Below, one piece after another: positions 33,563 to 42,815 of a DNA stretch of 64,000 bases; positions within the stretch are counted from its first letter, which is position 1; the number at the start of each line of letters is the position of its first letter. Source of the DNA: Flavobacteriales bacterium (GTDB lineage: Bacteria; Bacteroidota; Bacteroidia; Flavobacteriales_F; PHOS-HE28). The stretch is taken from contig JAHDVX010000014.1 in assembly GCA_023382455.1 (NCBI GenBank), forward strand, positions 1 to 64,000. The letters are read 5' to 3'. The notes below the pieces were generated by a model. That model was not told the origin of the DNA, did no database searches, and saw only the letters and a program-made list of their open reading frames with translations. A program made the position numbers and the translations under genes.

Positions 33563-36187
33563 CTACTTCAGCACCGCCAGCCGCTCTTCCAGCGCCTTGA
33601 TCTTCGCCTCGGCATCGGCCTTCTTCTTGCGCTCGTTCTCCAGTACCTGCGGCGGTGCGCCGGAAACGAAGCGTTCGTTGCCCAGCTTCTTGTCCACGCT
33701 GGTGAGGAAGCCGCGCAGGTACTTCAGTTCCTCCTCGGCCTTCTTCGCTTCGGCGGCGGCGTCCACGTTGCTGCCGAGGTCGATGGCATATTCGGTGGTA
33801 CCCACTAAGAAGGTGATGCTACCCTCGGCGGCCTTCTCCACCGCGTTGATCGCGCCCACGTTGGCCAGCTTGTTCACCAGGGATGAAACGGCCTGTTCCA
33901 TGGGTGCGGCACCTTTCACCGCAACGTTCAATTGTTCCTTCGGGCTGATGCCGCGCCCGCTCCGCTCGTTGCGCACTGCGCTCACCAGGTCGAAGGCATG
34001 CTGCACTTCGGCTTCGAGCTTCGCATCGCCCGCGCCGCCCTTGGGCCACGCGGCAACGATGATGTCGTCACCCGCCGCGCGATCACGCATCAGATGCCAG
34101 ATCTCTTCGCTGAGGAAGGGCATGTAGGGGTGCAGCAATTTCAGCACGTCCTCGAACAGGCTGAGCGTGGCCTCGTAGGTGGCGGCGTCGATCGGTTCGG
34201 CCTGGCCGTCCACGAAGGCGGGCTTCACCGCTTCTAAGTACCAGCTGCACAGGTCGTCCCAGATCAGCTTGTAGGTGGCCATGAGTGCCTCGCTGATGCG
34301 GAACTGATCGTACAGGCCATTGAGTTCGATGGTGGCGCGGGCGATGCGCGAACGCATCCATGCCACGGCTGCTGCGGAGGAAGCTGGTTGCTCCTTCTCT
34401 GCAACTTCCCAGCCCTTCACCAAGCGGAAGGCGTTCCAGATCTTGTTGCTGAAGTTGCGGCCTTGCTCGCAGAGGCCCTCGTCGAACGGCAGGTCGTTGC
34501 CGGCGGGCGAGGAAAGGAGCATGCCCACGCGCACGCCGTCGGCGCCGTACTTGGCGATCAGCTCCAGCGGGTCGGGGCTGTTGCCGAGGCTCTTGCTCAT
34601 CTTCCGGCCCTGCTTGTCCCGCACGATGCCGGTGAGGTACACGTTCTTGAACGGCACCTCACCCCGGTATTCCAGCCCGGCCATGATCATGCGCGCCACC
34701 CAGAAGAAGAGGATCTCCGGGGCCGTCACCAGGTCGTTGGTGGGGTAGTAGTACTTGATGTCCGCGTTGTCCGGGTCCTTGAAACCGTCGAACACGCTGA
34801 TGGGCCAGAGCCAACTGCTGAACCAGGTGTCCACCACATCTTCATCCTGCTTCACGCCGGCGGTGCTTTGGCCTGCGGCCTCGAACTGCGCGATGGCCTC
34901 GGCCTTGGTGCGGCACACGGCGGCATCGCCATGTTCATTGTACCACGCCGGGATCTGCTGGCCCCACCACAGTTGGCGGCTGATGCACCAGTCGCGCACG
35001 TTCTCCATCCAGTGGCGGTAGGTGTTGGCGAACTTCTGCGGGTGCAGCTTCACCTGTCCGTCCATCACCACGTCCAGCGCGGGCTTGGCGAGTTCGGCCA
35101 TGCGCAGGAACCATTGCAGGCTCAGGCGCGGCTCGATCACGGCGTCGGTGCGCTCACTGTAGCCCACCTTGTTCACGATGTCCTCGGTCTTCACCAAGAA
35201 GCCCTCGGCCTCCAGTTGCTTGGCGATCTTCTTCCGGACCACGAAGCGGTCCTCGCCCACATACAGCTGTGCGGCGGCGCTCAGGGTGCCGTCGGGGTTC
35301 AGCGTGTCCACCACCTCCAGCTTGTGGCGCTGGCCGATCTCCCAGTCGTTGATGTCGTGCGCGGGCGTCACCTTCAGTGCGCCGGTGCCGAACTCGCGGT
35401 CCACGTAGTCGTCGAAGATCAGCGGCACGCTGCGGCCGATCAGCGGCACCAGCACGCGCTTGCCTTTCAGGTGGGCGTAGCGCTCATCCTCGGGGTGTAC
35501 GGCCACGGCGGTGTCGCCGAGGATCGTTTCGGGGCGCGTGGTGGCGATGGTAACCCACTGGTCGGCCGTCCCTTCCACCGGATAGCGCACATGGTACAAC
35601 TTGGAGTTCACCTCCCGGTGGATCACCTCCTCGTCGCTCACGGCGGTGAGGGCCTGCGGGTCCCAGTTCACCATGCGCTGGCCGCGGTAGATCAGCCCTT
35701 TCTTGTGCAGGTCGATGAACACGCCGGTGACGGCATCGCTCAGCTCCGGCTCCATGGTGAAGCGCGTGCGGTCCCAGTCGCAGCTGGCGCCGAGCTTCTT
35801 CAATTGCTCCAGGATCACGCCGCCGTACTTCTCCTTCCACGCAAAGGCATGTTCCAGGAATTTCTCCCGGCCGATGGCGCTCTTCTTGATCCCTTGTTCG
35901 GCCAGCAGCTTCACCACCTTGGCCTCCGTGGCGATGCTGGCGTGGTCGGTGCCCGGCACCCAGCAGGCGTTCTTGCCCAGCATCCGCGCACGGCGCACCA
36001 GCACGTCCTGGATGGTATTGTTCAGCATGTGCCCCATGTGCAGCACGCCGGTGACGTTGGGCGGGGGGATCACCACGGTGTAGGGCTCGCGGTGGTCGGG
36101 GGTGCTGTGGAAATAGCGCTTGTCCAGCCAATGCCGGTACCATTTTCCTTCCGCGCCTGCGGCGTCGTAGTGCTTGGGGATTTCCAT
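33563..36187 (-). CDS. valS: Valyl-tRNA synthetase
   Basis: Charges tRNA-Val; class I synthetase. ATG at 36187 gives 874 aa (MEIPKHYDAAGAEGKWY), the family's normal start; the ORF extends 24 codons upstream into repeat-like sequence. The HIGH motif is HMGH (50-53, after PPPNVTGVL), KMSKS is intact (GRKMSKSLGNSPDP), the editing domain has TTRPETILGDTAVAVHPED, and the C-terminal coiled coil (DVDAAAEAKKAEEELKYLRG) is present. A TACCTTTG box at 36203-36210 (minus strand) ends 15 nt before the start. Confidence 0.97.
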   Translation of the reverse strand: MEIPKHYDAAGAEGKWYRHWLDKRYFHSTPDHREPYTVVIPPPNVTGVLHMGHMLNNTIQDVLVRRARMLGKNACWVPGTDHASIATEAKVVKLLAEQGIKKSAIGREKFLEHAFAWKEKYGGVILEQLKKLGASCDWDRTRFTMEPELSDAVTGVFIDLHKKGLIYRGQRMVNWDPQALTAVSDEEVIHREVNSKLYHVRYPVEGTADQWVTIATTRPETILGDTAVAVHPEDERYAHLKGKRVLVPLIGRSVPLIFDDYVDREFGTGALKVTPAHDINDWEIGQRHKLEVVDTLNPDGTLSAAAQLYVGEDRFVVRKKIAKQLEAEGFLVKTEDIVNKVGYSERTDAVIEPRLSLQWFLRMAELAKPALDVVMDGQVKLHPQKFANTYRHWMENVRDWCISRQLWWGQQIPAWYNEHGDAAVCRTKAEAIAQFEAAGQSTAGVKQDEDVVDTWFSSWLWPISVFDGFKDPDNADIKYYYPTNDLVTAPEILFFWVARMIMAGLEYRGEVPFKNVYLTGIVRDKQGRKMSKSLGNSPDPLELIAKYGADGVRVGMLLSSPAGNDLPFDEGLCEQGRNFSNKIWNAFRLVKGWEVAEKEQPASSAAAVAWMRSRIARATIELNGLYDQFRISEALMATYKLIWDDLCSWYLEAVKPAFVDGQAEPIDAATYEATLSLFEDVLKLLHPYMPFLSEEIWHLMRDRAAGDDIIVAAWPKGGAGDAKLEAEVQHAFDLVSAVRNERSGRGISPKEQLNVAVKGAAPMEQAVSSLVNKLANVGAINAVEKAAEGSITFLVGTTEYAIDLGSNVDAAAEAKKAEEELKYLRGFLTSVDKKLGNERFVSGAPPQVLENERKKKADAEAKIKALEERLAVLK

Positions 36188-36202
36188 GGGATGCAAAGGC
36201 CG

Positions 36203-36210
36203 CAAAGGTA
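36203..36210 (-). promoter_or_regulatory. Candidate -7 box of valS (TACCTTTG)
   Basis: TACCTTTG on the minus strand matches TAnnTTTG and ends 15 nt before the valS ATG, implying a very short leader. Confidence 0.45.
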
Positions 36211-36221
36211 TCTTGAAGACG

Positions 36222-36284
36222 CTGGAAGCTGGGGCTGCGAGCTGAGAGCCACGAGCCATGAGCTACGAGCCGTGAGCTACGAGC
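36222..36284 (+). repeat. Degenerate heptamer tandem array D
   Basis: Nine units in exact 7-nt phase (CTGGAAG, CTGGGGC, TGCGAGC, TGAGAGC, CACGAGC, CATGAGC, TACGAGC, CGTGAGC, TACGAGC). It fills the gap between the valS start and the holA stop. Confidence 0.75.
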
Positions 36285-36290
36285 GGCGGC

Positions 36291-37304
36291 TTACACGGCG
36301 ATCCGCGCCACCAGCTCGCGGAGCAGCTCCGCGTCGTCCGCGCTGGTGCTGCCCATGCCCTTGCTGCGCATGTCGGCCTCGCGGAGCAGGTGGTGTATTT
36401 CCTTCAGCTTGGCCGGGGGGTAGTTGCGCGCAGCGCCGGCGTAGTCCTTCACGAAGAATGGGGGCACTTTCAACGCCGAGGCCAGCTCCGCCTGAGTTTT
36501 GCCCGCCTGGTTGTGTACCACGCCGAGCTTCGCGAAATAGCCATTGAGCAGGCCGACGATGAGCACCAGTGGGGAGTCCTTGTCCGATCCAAGGAACTGT
36601 GCGATCCGTTGGGCCTTCACATGGTCCTTCCGGCCGAGGGCGTTCTGCAGCTCGAAGATGTTGTAATCCTTGCTGATGCCCACATAGCGCTGGATCAGGT
36701 CCGCGGTGAGGGCGGCGCCCTGTTCGGTGACCAGGCAGAGTTTTTCCACCTCGTTGATCAGCTTGCCGAGATCGGTGCCCAAGTGGTCGGCCAGCAATTT
36801 GGCCTCCACCGGACCCAGCCGCCGCTTGTGCGAACTGGCATACAGCTGGATCCATTCCGGCAGCTTTTCCTCCTTCATCCGGTCGCTGGTGAAGACCACG
36901 TGTTTCTTGGCCAGGTCTTTCAGCCAGGTCTTGCGCCCGTCGGCCTTTTTGTGTTTGTAGCAGATAACCAGCACGGTGGTGGGCGTGGGGGCCTTGAAGT
37001 AGGCCACCAGGTCATCAAAGGCGTCAATGCGCCACGATTGAGCTTCGCGAAGCACCACCACCTGGCGTTCGGCCATCATGGGGTAGCGCAGGCAGGTGTC
37101 CCGCACGGTGGCCGGGTCCGCATCCTTGCCGTACAGGATGGTGAGGTTGAAGTCCTTCTCGTGCTCCTGCAAGGCGTTCCGCTCGATCTCCTCGGCGATC
37201 CGGTCGATGAAGAAGGGCTCCTCGCCGTGCAGGAAATAGATGGGCCGGAAGGTCCCGCCGGCGATCTCCCGCTTGAGCTTCCTGAAGTCGTCCGTGGTGC
37301 TCAT
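36291..37304 (-). CDS. holA: DNA polymerase III subunit delta
   Basis: Clamp-loader subunit that opens the beta sliding clamp. The 337-aa protein matches HolA across its length: IYFLHGEEPFFIDRIAEEIE near the N-terminus, the AAA-like core (VVVLREAQSW; TTVLVICYKHKKADGRKTW), and the lid and collar region (LGTDLGKLINEVEKLCLV; GISKDYNIFELQNALG). As in other delta subunits there is no functional P-loop. It overlaps amn by 4 nt, so the two are co-transcribed. Confidence 0.93.
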   Translation of the reverse strand: MSTTDDFRKLKREIAGGTFRPIYFLHGEEPFFIDRIAEEIERNALQEHEKDFNLTILYGKDADPATVRDTCLRYPMMAERQVVVLREAQSWRIDAFDDLVAYFKAPTPTTVLVICYKHKKADGRKTWLKDLAKKHVVFTSDRMKEEKLPEWIQLYASSHKRRLGPVEAKLLADHLGTDLGKLINEVEKLCLVTEQGAALTADLIQRYVGISKDYNIFELQNALGRKDHVKAQRIAQFLGSDKDSPLVLIVGLLNGYFAKLGVVHNQAGKTQAELASALKVPPFFVKDYAGAARNYPPAKLKEIHHLLREADMRSKGMGSTSADDAELLRELVARIAV

Positions 37305-38074
37305 TCGAAGCGGAGGTGCTTCACCGAGCGGCCCTCGTTGATGATGTCCCGCAGGGAAGCGATGCCCACCTTCACATGGTTCTCGGCAAAGCTGCCGGTC
37401 ACTTGCCGGTCGCTCTCCCCGGTCTTCACCCCTTCGGGGATCATGGGCTGGTCGCTCACCAACAGCAGTGCCCCGGTGGGTATCTCATTGTGGAAGCCGG
37501 TGATGAAGATGGTGGCCGTCTCCATGTCCACGGCCATACACCGGTCGCGGCGCAGCCGTTCCTTGAATTCCTCGTCATGCTCCCATACCCTGCGGTTGGT
37601 GGTGTATACCGTGCCGCTCCAGTAGTCCAGCTCCATGTCGCGGATCACGCCGCTCACCGCCCGGTGGATCATGAAGCTCGGTAGGGCCGGCACCTCCGGT
37701 GGGAAATAATCGTTGCTGGTGCCCTCGCCACGGATGGCCGCGATGGGCAGGATCAGGTCGCCCAGTTGGTTCTTTTTCTTCAGCCCGCCGCATTTGCCCA
37801 GGAACAGCACGGCCTTGGGCCCGATGGCGCTCAACAGGTCCATGACGGTGGCGGCCGTGGGGCTGCCCATGCCGAAGTTGATCATCACCATGTCCTCCGC
37901 GATGGCCACCTGCATGGGCTTGCCCTGGCCATGCAGGGTGGCGCCCGTCTGTTGCGCGAACAAATCCAGGTAGTTGTCGAAGTTGGTGAGCAGCACGTAC
38001 TTCCTGAAGTTATCCAAGGCCACCCCCGTGTAGCGGGGTAGCCAGTTCCTGACGATTTCCTCCTTGGTGTGCAC
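37301..38074 (-). CDS. amn: AMP nucleosidase
   Basis: Hydrolyses AMP to adenine and ribose 5-phosphate, balancing adenylate pools. The 257-aa protein belongs to the nucleoside phosphorylase superfamily (MINFGMGSPTAATVMDLL, VLFLGKCGGLKK, AVDMETATIFITGFHNEIPTGALLLVSD). This short form is common in Bacteroidota, unlike the longer enterobacterial enzyme. It starts with GTG at 38074, and its stop overlaps the holA start. Confidence 0.88.
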   Translation of the reverse strand: MHTKEEIVRNWLPRYTGVALDNFRKYVLLTNFDNYLDLFAQQTGATLHGQGKPMQVAIAEDMVMINFGMGSPTAATVMDLLSAIGPKAVLFLGKCGGLKKKNQLGDLILPIAAIRGEGTSNDYFPPEVPALPSFMIHRAVSGVIRDMELDYWSGTVYTTNRRVWEHDEEFKERLRRDRCMAVDMETATIFITGFHNEIPTGALLLVSDQPMIPEGVKTGESDRQVTGSFAENHVKVGIASLRDIINEGRSVKHLRFE

Positions 38075-38099
38075 TTTTGTTCGGTCTTAAGTGGTGGTG

Positions 38100-38567
38100 A
38101 TGCAAGCCTTGAACCTGCCCGACCATGGTGTCAAAACTACGCAAGGCGAGGACGGCGGCCGCATCTTCGACCCCGTGCGCCGGGCATGGGTGGCCCTCAC
38201 CCCGGAAGAGTGGGTGAGGCAGCATGTGCTCAACCATCTGGTGCACGACCTCGGATGCCCCTTGCCCCTGATCGCCGTGGAGAAGAAGCTGGTGATGAAC
38301 GGGCTGACCCGCCGGGCGGACATCGTGGTGCACGACCGTACCGGAAGGCCCGTGCTCCTGGTGGAGTGCAAGGCGCCGGAGGTAAAACTGGAGCAGGCCG
38401 TCTTCGAACAGGCCGCGCGGTACAACACCGTGTACAGGGTACCATTGCTGTTGATCTCCAACGGAATGCAACACTATTGCTGCCGTGTGGCCCGGTCGGA
38501 CGGCGCCTTCACCTTCCTGCCGGCGGTGCCGCCATACAGGGAGATGTGCAATGCCGCCCGGATGTAA
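38100..38567 (+). CDS. HsdR-N-like nuclease domain protein
   Basis: A 155-aa protein resembling the N-terminal nuclease domain of type I restriction enzyme R subunits. It shows the PD-(D/E)xK core: RADIVVHDRTGRPVLLVECKAP supplies Asp and the Glu-x-Lys, with VEKKL upstream and a Gln-rich helix after (EQAVFEQAARYN). No helicase or methylase partner is nearby, so it is not a complete restriction system. In Bacteroidota such genes commonly sit next to holA, as here. ATG at 38100 was chosen over GTG codons just upstream. Confidence 0.82.
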   Translation: MQALNLPDHGVKTTQGEDGGRIFDPVRRAWVALTPEEWVRQHVLNHLVHDLGCPLPLIAVEKKLVMNGLTRRADIVVHDRTGRPVLLVECKAPEVKLEQAVFEQAARYNTVYRVPLLLISNGMQHYCCRVARSDGAFTFLPAVPPYREMCNAARM

Positions 38568-38578
38568 CTTAGACGCCA

Positions 38579-41161
38579 ATGAGGTCAATCTTCACCCTTC
38601 TCTTGCTGGTTTTGGCATGGAGCGTTCCGGCCTTGGCCCAGGAAAATTCCAAGTTGGGTTTCCAGCTTCGGGCGTGGTTGGAACAGGCGCAGCCCGATGC
38701 ACAAGTTGACCTGTTCCTCGCGGGCGATGCCGCCAAGGTGGCCGGTACCGTGCTCCGCATGGGTGGCCAAGTGAAGATGGTGGCGGGGGAGTGGGTGCAG
38801 GCCACGTTGCGGGCGGATGCCGTGAGGGCCTTGGACAGGGAAGAGACCGTGCGGTCGGTGGTGTTCAGCCTCTCACCGGGCAGAACGCTGAACGACAGCA
38901 TGCGCGTGAAGGCCCATGTGAACGAGGCGCACGCCGGCCTGGCGCCGTTGCCCGCCGCCTACAAGGGGAACGGGGTGCTGGTGGGCATCATCGACACCGG
39001 TATTGAGCTGAACCACCCCGATTTCCGCGACAGCCTGGGAAATACCCGCGTATTGCGCTATTGGGACCAGACGCTTCCCTACGATCCCTGGCTGACCCCT
39101 ACCGGGTACGGCTACGGCCAGGCCTGGGACAGCACCGCCATCAATGCGGGCAATTGCCCCGCCGTGGACCAGCCTTCCCAATGGGGCCATGGCACCACCG
39201 TGGCGGCCACGGCCGCGGCCAACAGCAACGGGAACGGCCACTGCGCGGGCGTGGCCCCCGAAGCGGACCTCATCATCGTTTCCAACAACCTGCTCCACCC
39301 CAACTGGACCAGCTCGGTGGTGGATGCCGTGCGCTGGGTGGTGCAGCAAGCCGCGCAGCTGGACCGCCCCGTGTCCATCAACCTGAGCCTGGGCGATTAT
39401 TACGGAAGCCATGATGGCCTGGACCCGGCCGCGCTGATGATCGACCAGATCCTCATGGAGGAGCCCGGCCGCTCATTGGCCTGTGCGGCGGGCAACAGCG
39501 GCAACCTGCCGGATTACCATCTGCATGCATCGCCGGGTGCGGACACCATCTTCACCTGGTTCACCTACAACCCCAACAGCATGCTGAACATCGGCGCGGT
39601 CTACTTCGACCTCTGGGCCGATACCGCCGACTTCAGCCAGGTGCAATACAGCGTGGGGGCCGATCGGGTGACCAACGGCTATTCCTTCCGTGGGCGCATC
39701 CCATTCCGCAGCATCCAGGGCACGTTGGGGCAGATCGTTACGGACACCTTGCGGTCCGTTGACGGGAATCGCCTCGGCGTGGTCTTCACCCAGGCACAGT
39801 TGCGCGGCGGCCAGTACCACATGGAGGTCTACATCCCCCAACCCGATTCCTCCGGCCAGCTGCTCTACCGCTTCATCACCACCGGCCCGGGCACCTTCGA
39901 TGTGTGGAGCCTCGACCTGTTCGGCACCTCGAAGATGGTCACGGCCGTGCCGGACAGCACCGCGTTCCCGGACATCGTGCACTATGTGGCGCCGGACAAG
40001 GAGCGGACCATCGTGGACAGCTGGGCCTGCTCCCCACAGGTGATCACCGTGGGCAACTACTACAACCAGCAGGACTACGTGGACATTTCGGGTACCGTGC
40101 GGAACCTGGGCGGTATGCCGGGTGCCATCAGCGCCACCAGCAGTGCCGGCCCCACCCGCACCGGCCTGGTAAAGCCGGACGTGGCCGCACCCGGTGACGC
40201 CACCTTCGGGGCCGGCCCCTTGTGGCTGCTGCAAACCTTCCTCGGCGCCGATCCGGCCAAGCTGATCGACAGCCTGCACATGCGCGGCGGAGGCACCTCC
40301 ATCGCCTCACCCGTGGTTACCGGCACCGCCGCCTTGCTGCTGGAGAAATGCCCGCGTGCATCCAATGCCTTCATCCGGGATGCCGTGATTGCCGGCGCAT
40401 TCGCGGACAGCCTTTCCGGGGCGGTGCCCAACGGCCGGTTCGGCCATGGAAAGGTCAATGCGTTCGCATCCTTGGTGAACACCAACGTGAACGTGCCGGT
40501 CACGGTGCCCGGCCCCTTGTGCGAAGGAGACAGCGTCCTGGTGTCCGGGCCGGATTTCATGTACCGCTATTGGTGGAGCAACGGGCAAACCCAACGTGAT
40601 GTGTGGACCGCCGGGAACGATACGCTGGTACTCACCGTGCAAACGCCGGACGGCTGCATGGGCACGAGCGACAGCCTGATGCTGGTGCCCGGCCCGCTGC
40701 CGGAGGCCTCCATTACCGTGGATGGCATGACGCTCACCAGCAGCCCCGCTGCAGCGTACCAATGGTTCCTGGAAGGCGTGGCCTTGGAAGACGAGGATGA
40801 ACAGGAACTGGAGGTGGAGCTCAACGGCCATTACATGGTGCAGGTGACCGACAGCGCGGGTTGTTCGGCCTTCTCAGATACGGTGCACATCCTGTCCGTG
40901 GGCGTGGATGGGCGGGGCATCGGGGCCCTGCAGGTATGGCCTGTGCCGGCCGGGGATCGGCTGCACATCAGCGGCCTGGAGGCCACCCCCGGCGCGGTGG
41001 AATACGGCATTTGGGATGCCGGTGGAAGGCAGGTGCTCACCGGGTCGGTCCCCCGGAAGGAGCCTGTGATCCCCGTGCACCGCCTGGCCGCGGGCTGCTA
41101 TGTGCTGAAGCTGCACGCCGTGCCGGCCGGCGCGCACTTGCGCTTCATCAAGGGCCGCTGA
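38579..41161 (+). CDS. Subtilisin-like (S8) surface protease with T9SS type A sorting domain
   Basis: An 860-aa secreted serine protease. Signal peptide at 1-21 (ending VPALAQ). Catalytic triad: Asp139 (GIIDTGIELNHPDF), His204 (WGHGTTVAATA), Ser574 (GGGTSIASPVVTG), with the oxyanion Asn306 in AAGNSG. An Ig-like module follows the catalytic domain. The last 75 residues look like a type A sorting domain (LQVWPVPAGDRLHISGLE ... RLAAGCYVLKL). Residues 25-105 may act as a propeptide. A TAACTTAG box ends 6 nt before the ATG. Its stop lies 4 bp from the stop of the convergent amidohydrolase gene. Confidence 0.93.
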   Translation: MRSIFTLLLLVLAWSVPALAQENSKLGFQLRAWLEQAQPDAQVDLFLAGDAAKVAGTVLRMGGQVKMVAGEWVQATLRADAVRALDREETVRSVVFSLSPGRTLNDSMRVKAHVNEAHAGLAPLPAAYKGNGVLVGIIDTGIELNHPDFRDSLGNTRVLRYWDQTLPYDPWLTPTGYGYGQAWDSTAINAGNCPAVDQPSQWGHGTTVAATAAANSNGNGHCAGVAPEADLIIVSNNLLHPNWTSSVVDAVRWVVQQAAQLDRPVSINLSLGDYYGSHDGLDPAALMIDQILMEEPGRSLACAAGNSGNLPDYHLHASPGADTIFTWFTYNPNSMLNIGAVYFDLWADTADFSQVQYSVGADRVTNGYSFRGRIPFRSIQGTLGQIVTDTLRSVDGNRLGVVFTQAQLRGGQYHMEVYIPQPDSSGQLLYRFITTGPGTFDVWSLDLFGTSKMVTAVPDSTAFPDIVHYVAPDKERTIVDSWACSPQVITVGNYYNQQDYVDISGTVRNLGGMPGAISATSSAGPTRTGLVKPDVAAPGDATFGAGPLWLLQTFLGADPAKLIDSLHMRGGGTSIASPVVTGTAALLLEKCPRASNAFIRDAVIAGAFADSLSGAVPNGRFGHGKVNAFASLVNTNVNVPVTVPGPLCEGDSVLVSGPDFMYRYWWSNGQTQRDVWTAGNDTLVLTVQTPDGCMGTSDSLMLVPGPLPEASITVDGMTLTSSPAAAYQWFLEGVALEDEDEQELEVELNGHYMVQVTDSAGCSAFSDTVHILSVGVDGRGIGALQVWPVPAGDRLHISGLEATPGAVEYGIWDAGGRQVLTGSVPRKEPVIPVHRLAAGCYVLKLHAVPAGAHLRFIKGR

Positions 41162-41174
41162 GCGTTCAGCGGCC
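41153..41174. terminator. 22-nt hairpin holding both convergent stop codons
   Basis: GGCCGCTGA (41153-41161) and TCAGCGGCC (41166-41174) form a 9-bp stem with loop GCGT. Each arm contains the TGA stop of one gene, read on opposite strands. It may end both transcripts, although no T-run follows. Confidence 0.6.
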
Positions 41175-42815
41175 TTGCGCCACTTCCTCCCCGTTGATGA
41201 AGGTGGCCACCACGCGGGCCTTGGGAAGCTGGTCCTCGCCCACGGTGAGCAGGTCGCGGTCCACCACGGTGAAGTCCGCCAGCTTGCCGGGCTCCAGGCT
41301 GCCGAGGTCCTTCTCGGTGAAGGTGGCCAAGGCGTTCCACATCGTCATGCCCCGCAAGGCTTCCTCGCGGCTCAAGGCATCCTGCATTTGGAAGCCTCCA
41401 GGCGGCAACCCTTGCGCATCCTTGCGGACCACGGCCGTGTAGAAGGTCTGCAAGGGATCGATGCCTTCCACGGGGAAGTCCGTGCCCAGGGCGATCATGC
41501 CGTTCTGCCGCATCAGGCGTTTCAGCGCGTAGGCGTTGGCCAGGCGCTCGGGCCCCAAGCGGTCCACCGCCCACCGCATGTCGCTGGTGGCGTGCGTGGG
41601 TTGCACGCTGGGGATGATGTTGTACCGTCCGAAGGCGCCGAAGTCCGCCGTGTCCACGCATTGCGCGTGCTCGATCCGCCAGCGCAGGTCGTTCGTGCCC
41701 CCGAGCACCTGCCCGTACACGCCCAGCAGCAGGCGGTCGGCGCTGTCGCCGATGCAGTGCGTGGCCATCTGGAAGCCGTGCGCCTTGCACCATTCGGCCA
41801 CCTTCACGAAATGCTCCTGGTCCGCCAATTGCAGGCCGTGGCCAGCGGCGGGGTCATCGCTGTACGGCTGCAGCAGCAGCGCCCCGCGCGAGCCCAAGGC
41901 CCCGTCCGCATAGCACTTCACGGCCCGTACGATCAGGCGTTCATCCCGCAAGGGCCGATCGAACTTGGCGAAGTTGAGGCTGTCGTCGGCGAGCATGGCA
42001 TACACGCGGATCTTCAGCTCGCCCGCCGCCTGCATGCGTTGGATCAGGTCGATGGTGCCCGCGTCCAGGCCCGCGTCGCAGACCAGGGTGAGGCCGGCCT
42101 CCAGGCAATCACGCTGGGCCGCCAGTAGGGCTTTGCGCTTGGTGGCCTCGTCCGCATCGTCGAAGATCTTCTGGAACATGCCCACGGCATTGTCCACCAA
42201 CAGGCCGGTAAGCTTGCCGTCCTTCGTGCCCAGCAGGCCACCGGCCACCTTGCTTTCCGCGGTGAAGCCGGCGCTGTCCAAGGCCGCTTGGTTGGCGATG
42301 GCCGCATGGCCGTCCACGCGTTGCAGCAGCACCGGGCGGTCGGGGAAGAGCAGGTTCAGGCTGTCGTTGGTCGGCACCTGCCGGCCCGGCCAGAGATTCT
42401 GGTCCCAGCCACGCCCCAAGATCCAGCCCTTGCCCGGGTTGGCAGCCGCGAAGGCCTGCACGCGCTGCAGCACCTCACTCCAGTTGCTCGCCCCGGTGAG
42501 GTTCACCTTTTGCTTGTTCAGCCCGTAGCCCAGGAAGTGGCAGTGCCCGTCGATGAACCCGGGATAGACCGCCTTGAGCCCCGCATCATAGGTGCGTTTC
42601 GCCTTGTAGCGGTTCAAGATCTCAAACTCCGCTCCCAGTTCCAGGATGCGGCCGTCCTTGATCGCCATGGCGGTGTGGACCGTGTTGTTGCCGTCCATGC
42701 TCATGATCCGGGCGTTGCGCACGATCAGGTCCGCCTCGCGGTTGCGGTACTCGAACTTGCAGCCGGTGAGCAAGGATGCGACGGTCACGGGCAGAAGGAT
42801 GGTCCGGGTTTTCAT
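41166..42815 (-). CDS. Amidohydrolase-family lipoprotein (YtcJ-like)
   Basis: A 549-aa metal-dependent hydrolase of the amidohydrolase_3 family. Lipobox SLLTGC near residue 18 predicts a lipoprotein. Metal and substrate motifs: PGFIDGHCHFLGYG (HxH), KCYADGALGSRGALL, HCIGDSADR, RIEHAQCVD, and LGTDFPVEGIDP. The substrate cannot be told; relatives act on N-acyl and cyclic amide compounds. ATG at 42815 was chosen because it gives a signal peptide and overlaps the next gene by 4 nt; the ORF track continues upstream but that sequence belongs to the membrane-protein gene on another frame. Confidence 0.88.
   Translation of the reverse strand: MKTRTILLPVTVASLLTGCKFEYRNREADLIVRNARIMSMDGNNTVHTAMAIKDGRILELGAEFEILNRYKAKRTYDAGLKAVYPGFIDGHCHFLGYGLNKQKVNLTGASNWSEVLQRVQAFAAANPGKGWILGRGWDQNLWPGRQVPTNDSLNLLFPDRPVLLQRVDGHAAIANQAALDSAGFTAESKVAGGLLGTKDGKLTGLLVDNAVGMFQKIFDDADEATKRKALLAAQRDCLEAGLTLVCDAGLDAGTIDLIQRMQAAGELKIRVYAMLADDSLNFAKFDRPLRDERLIVRAVKCYADGALGSRGALLLQPYSDDPAAGHGLQLADQEHFVKVAEWCKAHGFQMATHCIGDSADRLLLGVYGQVLGGTNDLRWRIEHAQCVDTADFGAFGRYNIIPSVQPTHATSDMRWAVDRLGPERLANAYALKRLMRQNGMIALGTDFPVEGIDPLQTFYTAVVRKDAQGLPPGGFQMQDALSREEALRGMTMWNALATFTEKDLGSLEPGKLADFTVVDRDLLTVGEDQLPKARVVATFINGEEVAQGR

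Noticed and set aside
34388..36547. 719-aa antisense ORF opposite valS
   Set aside because: Same type of shadow; no signal, motif or promoter, and it runs through a repeat array.
38100..38567. Type I restriction-modification system
   Set aside because: Only an HsdR-N-like nuclease domain is present; there is no helicase, specificity or methylase gene nearby.
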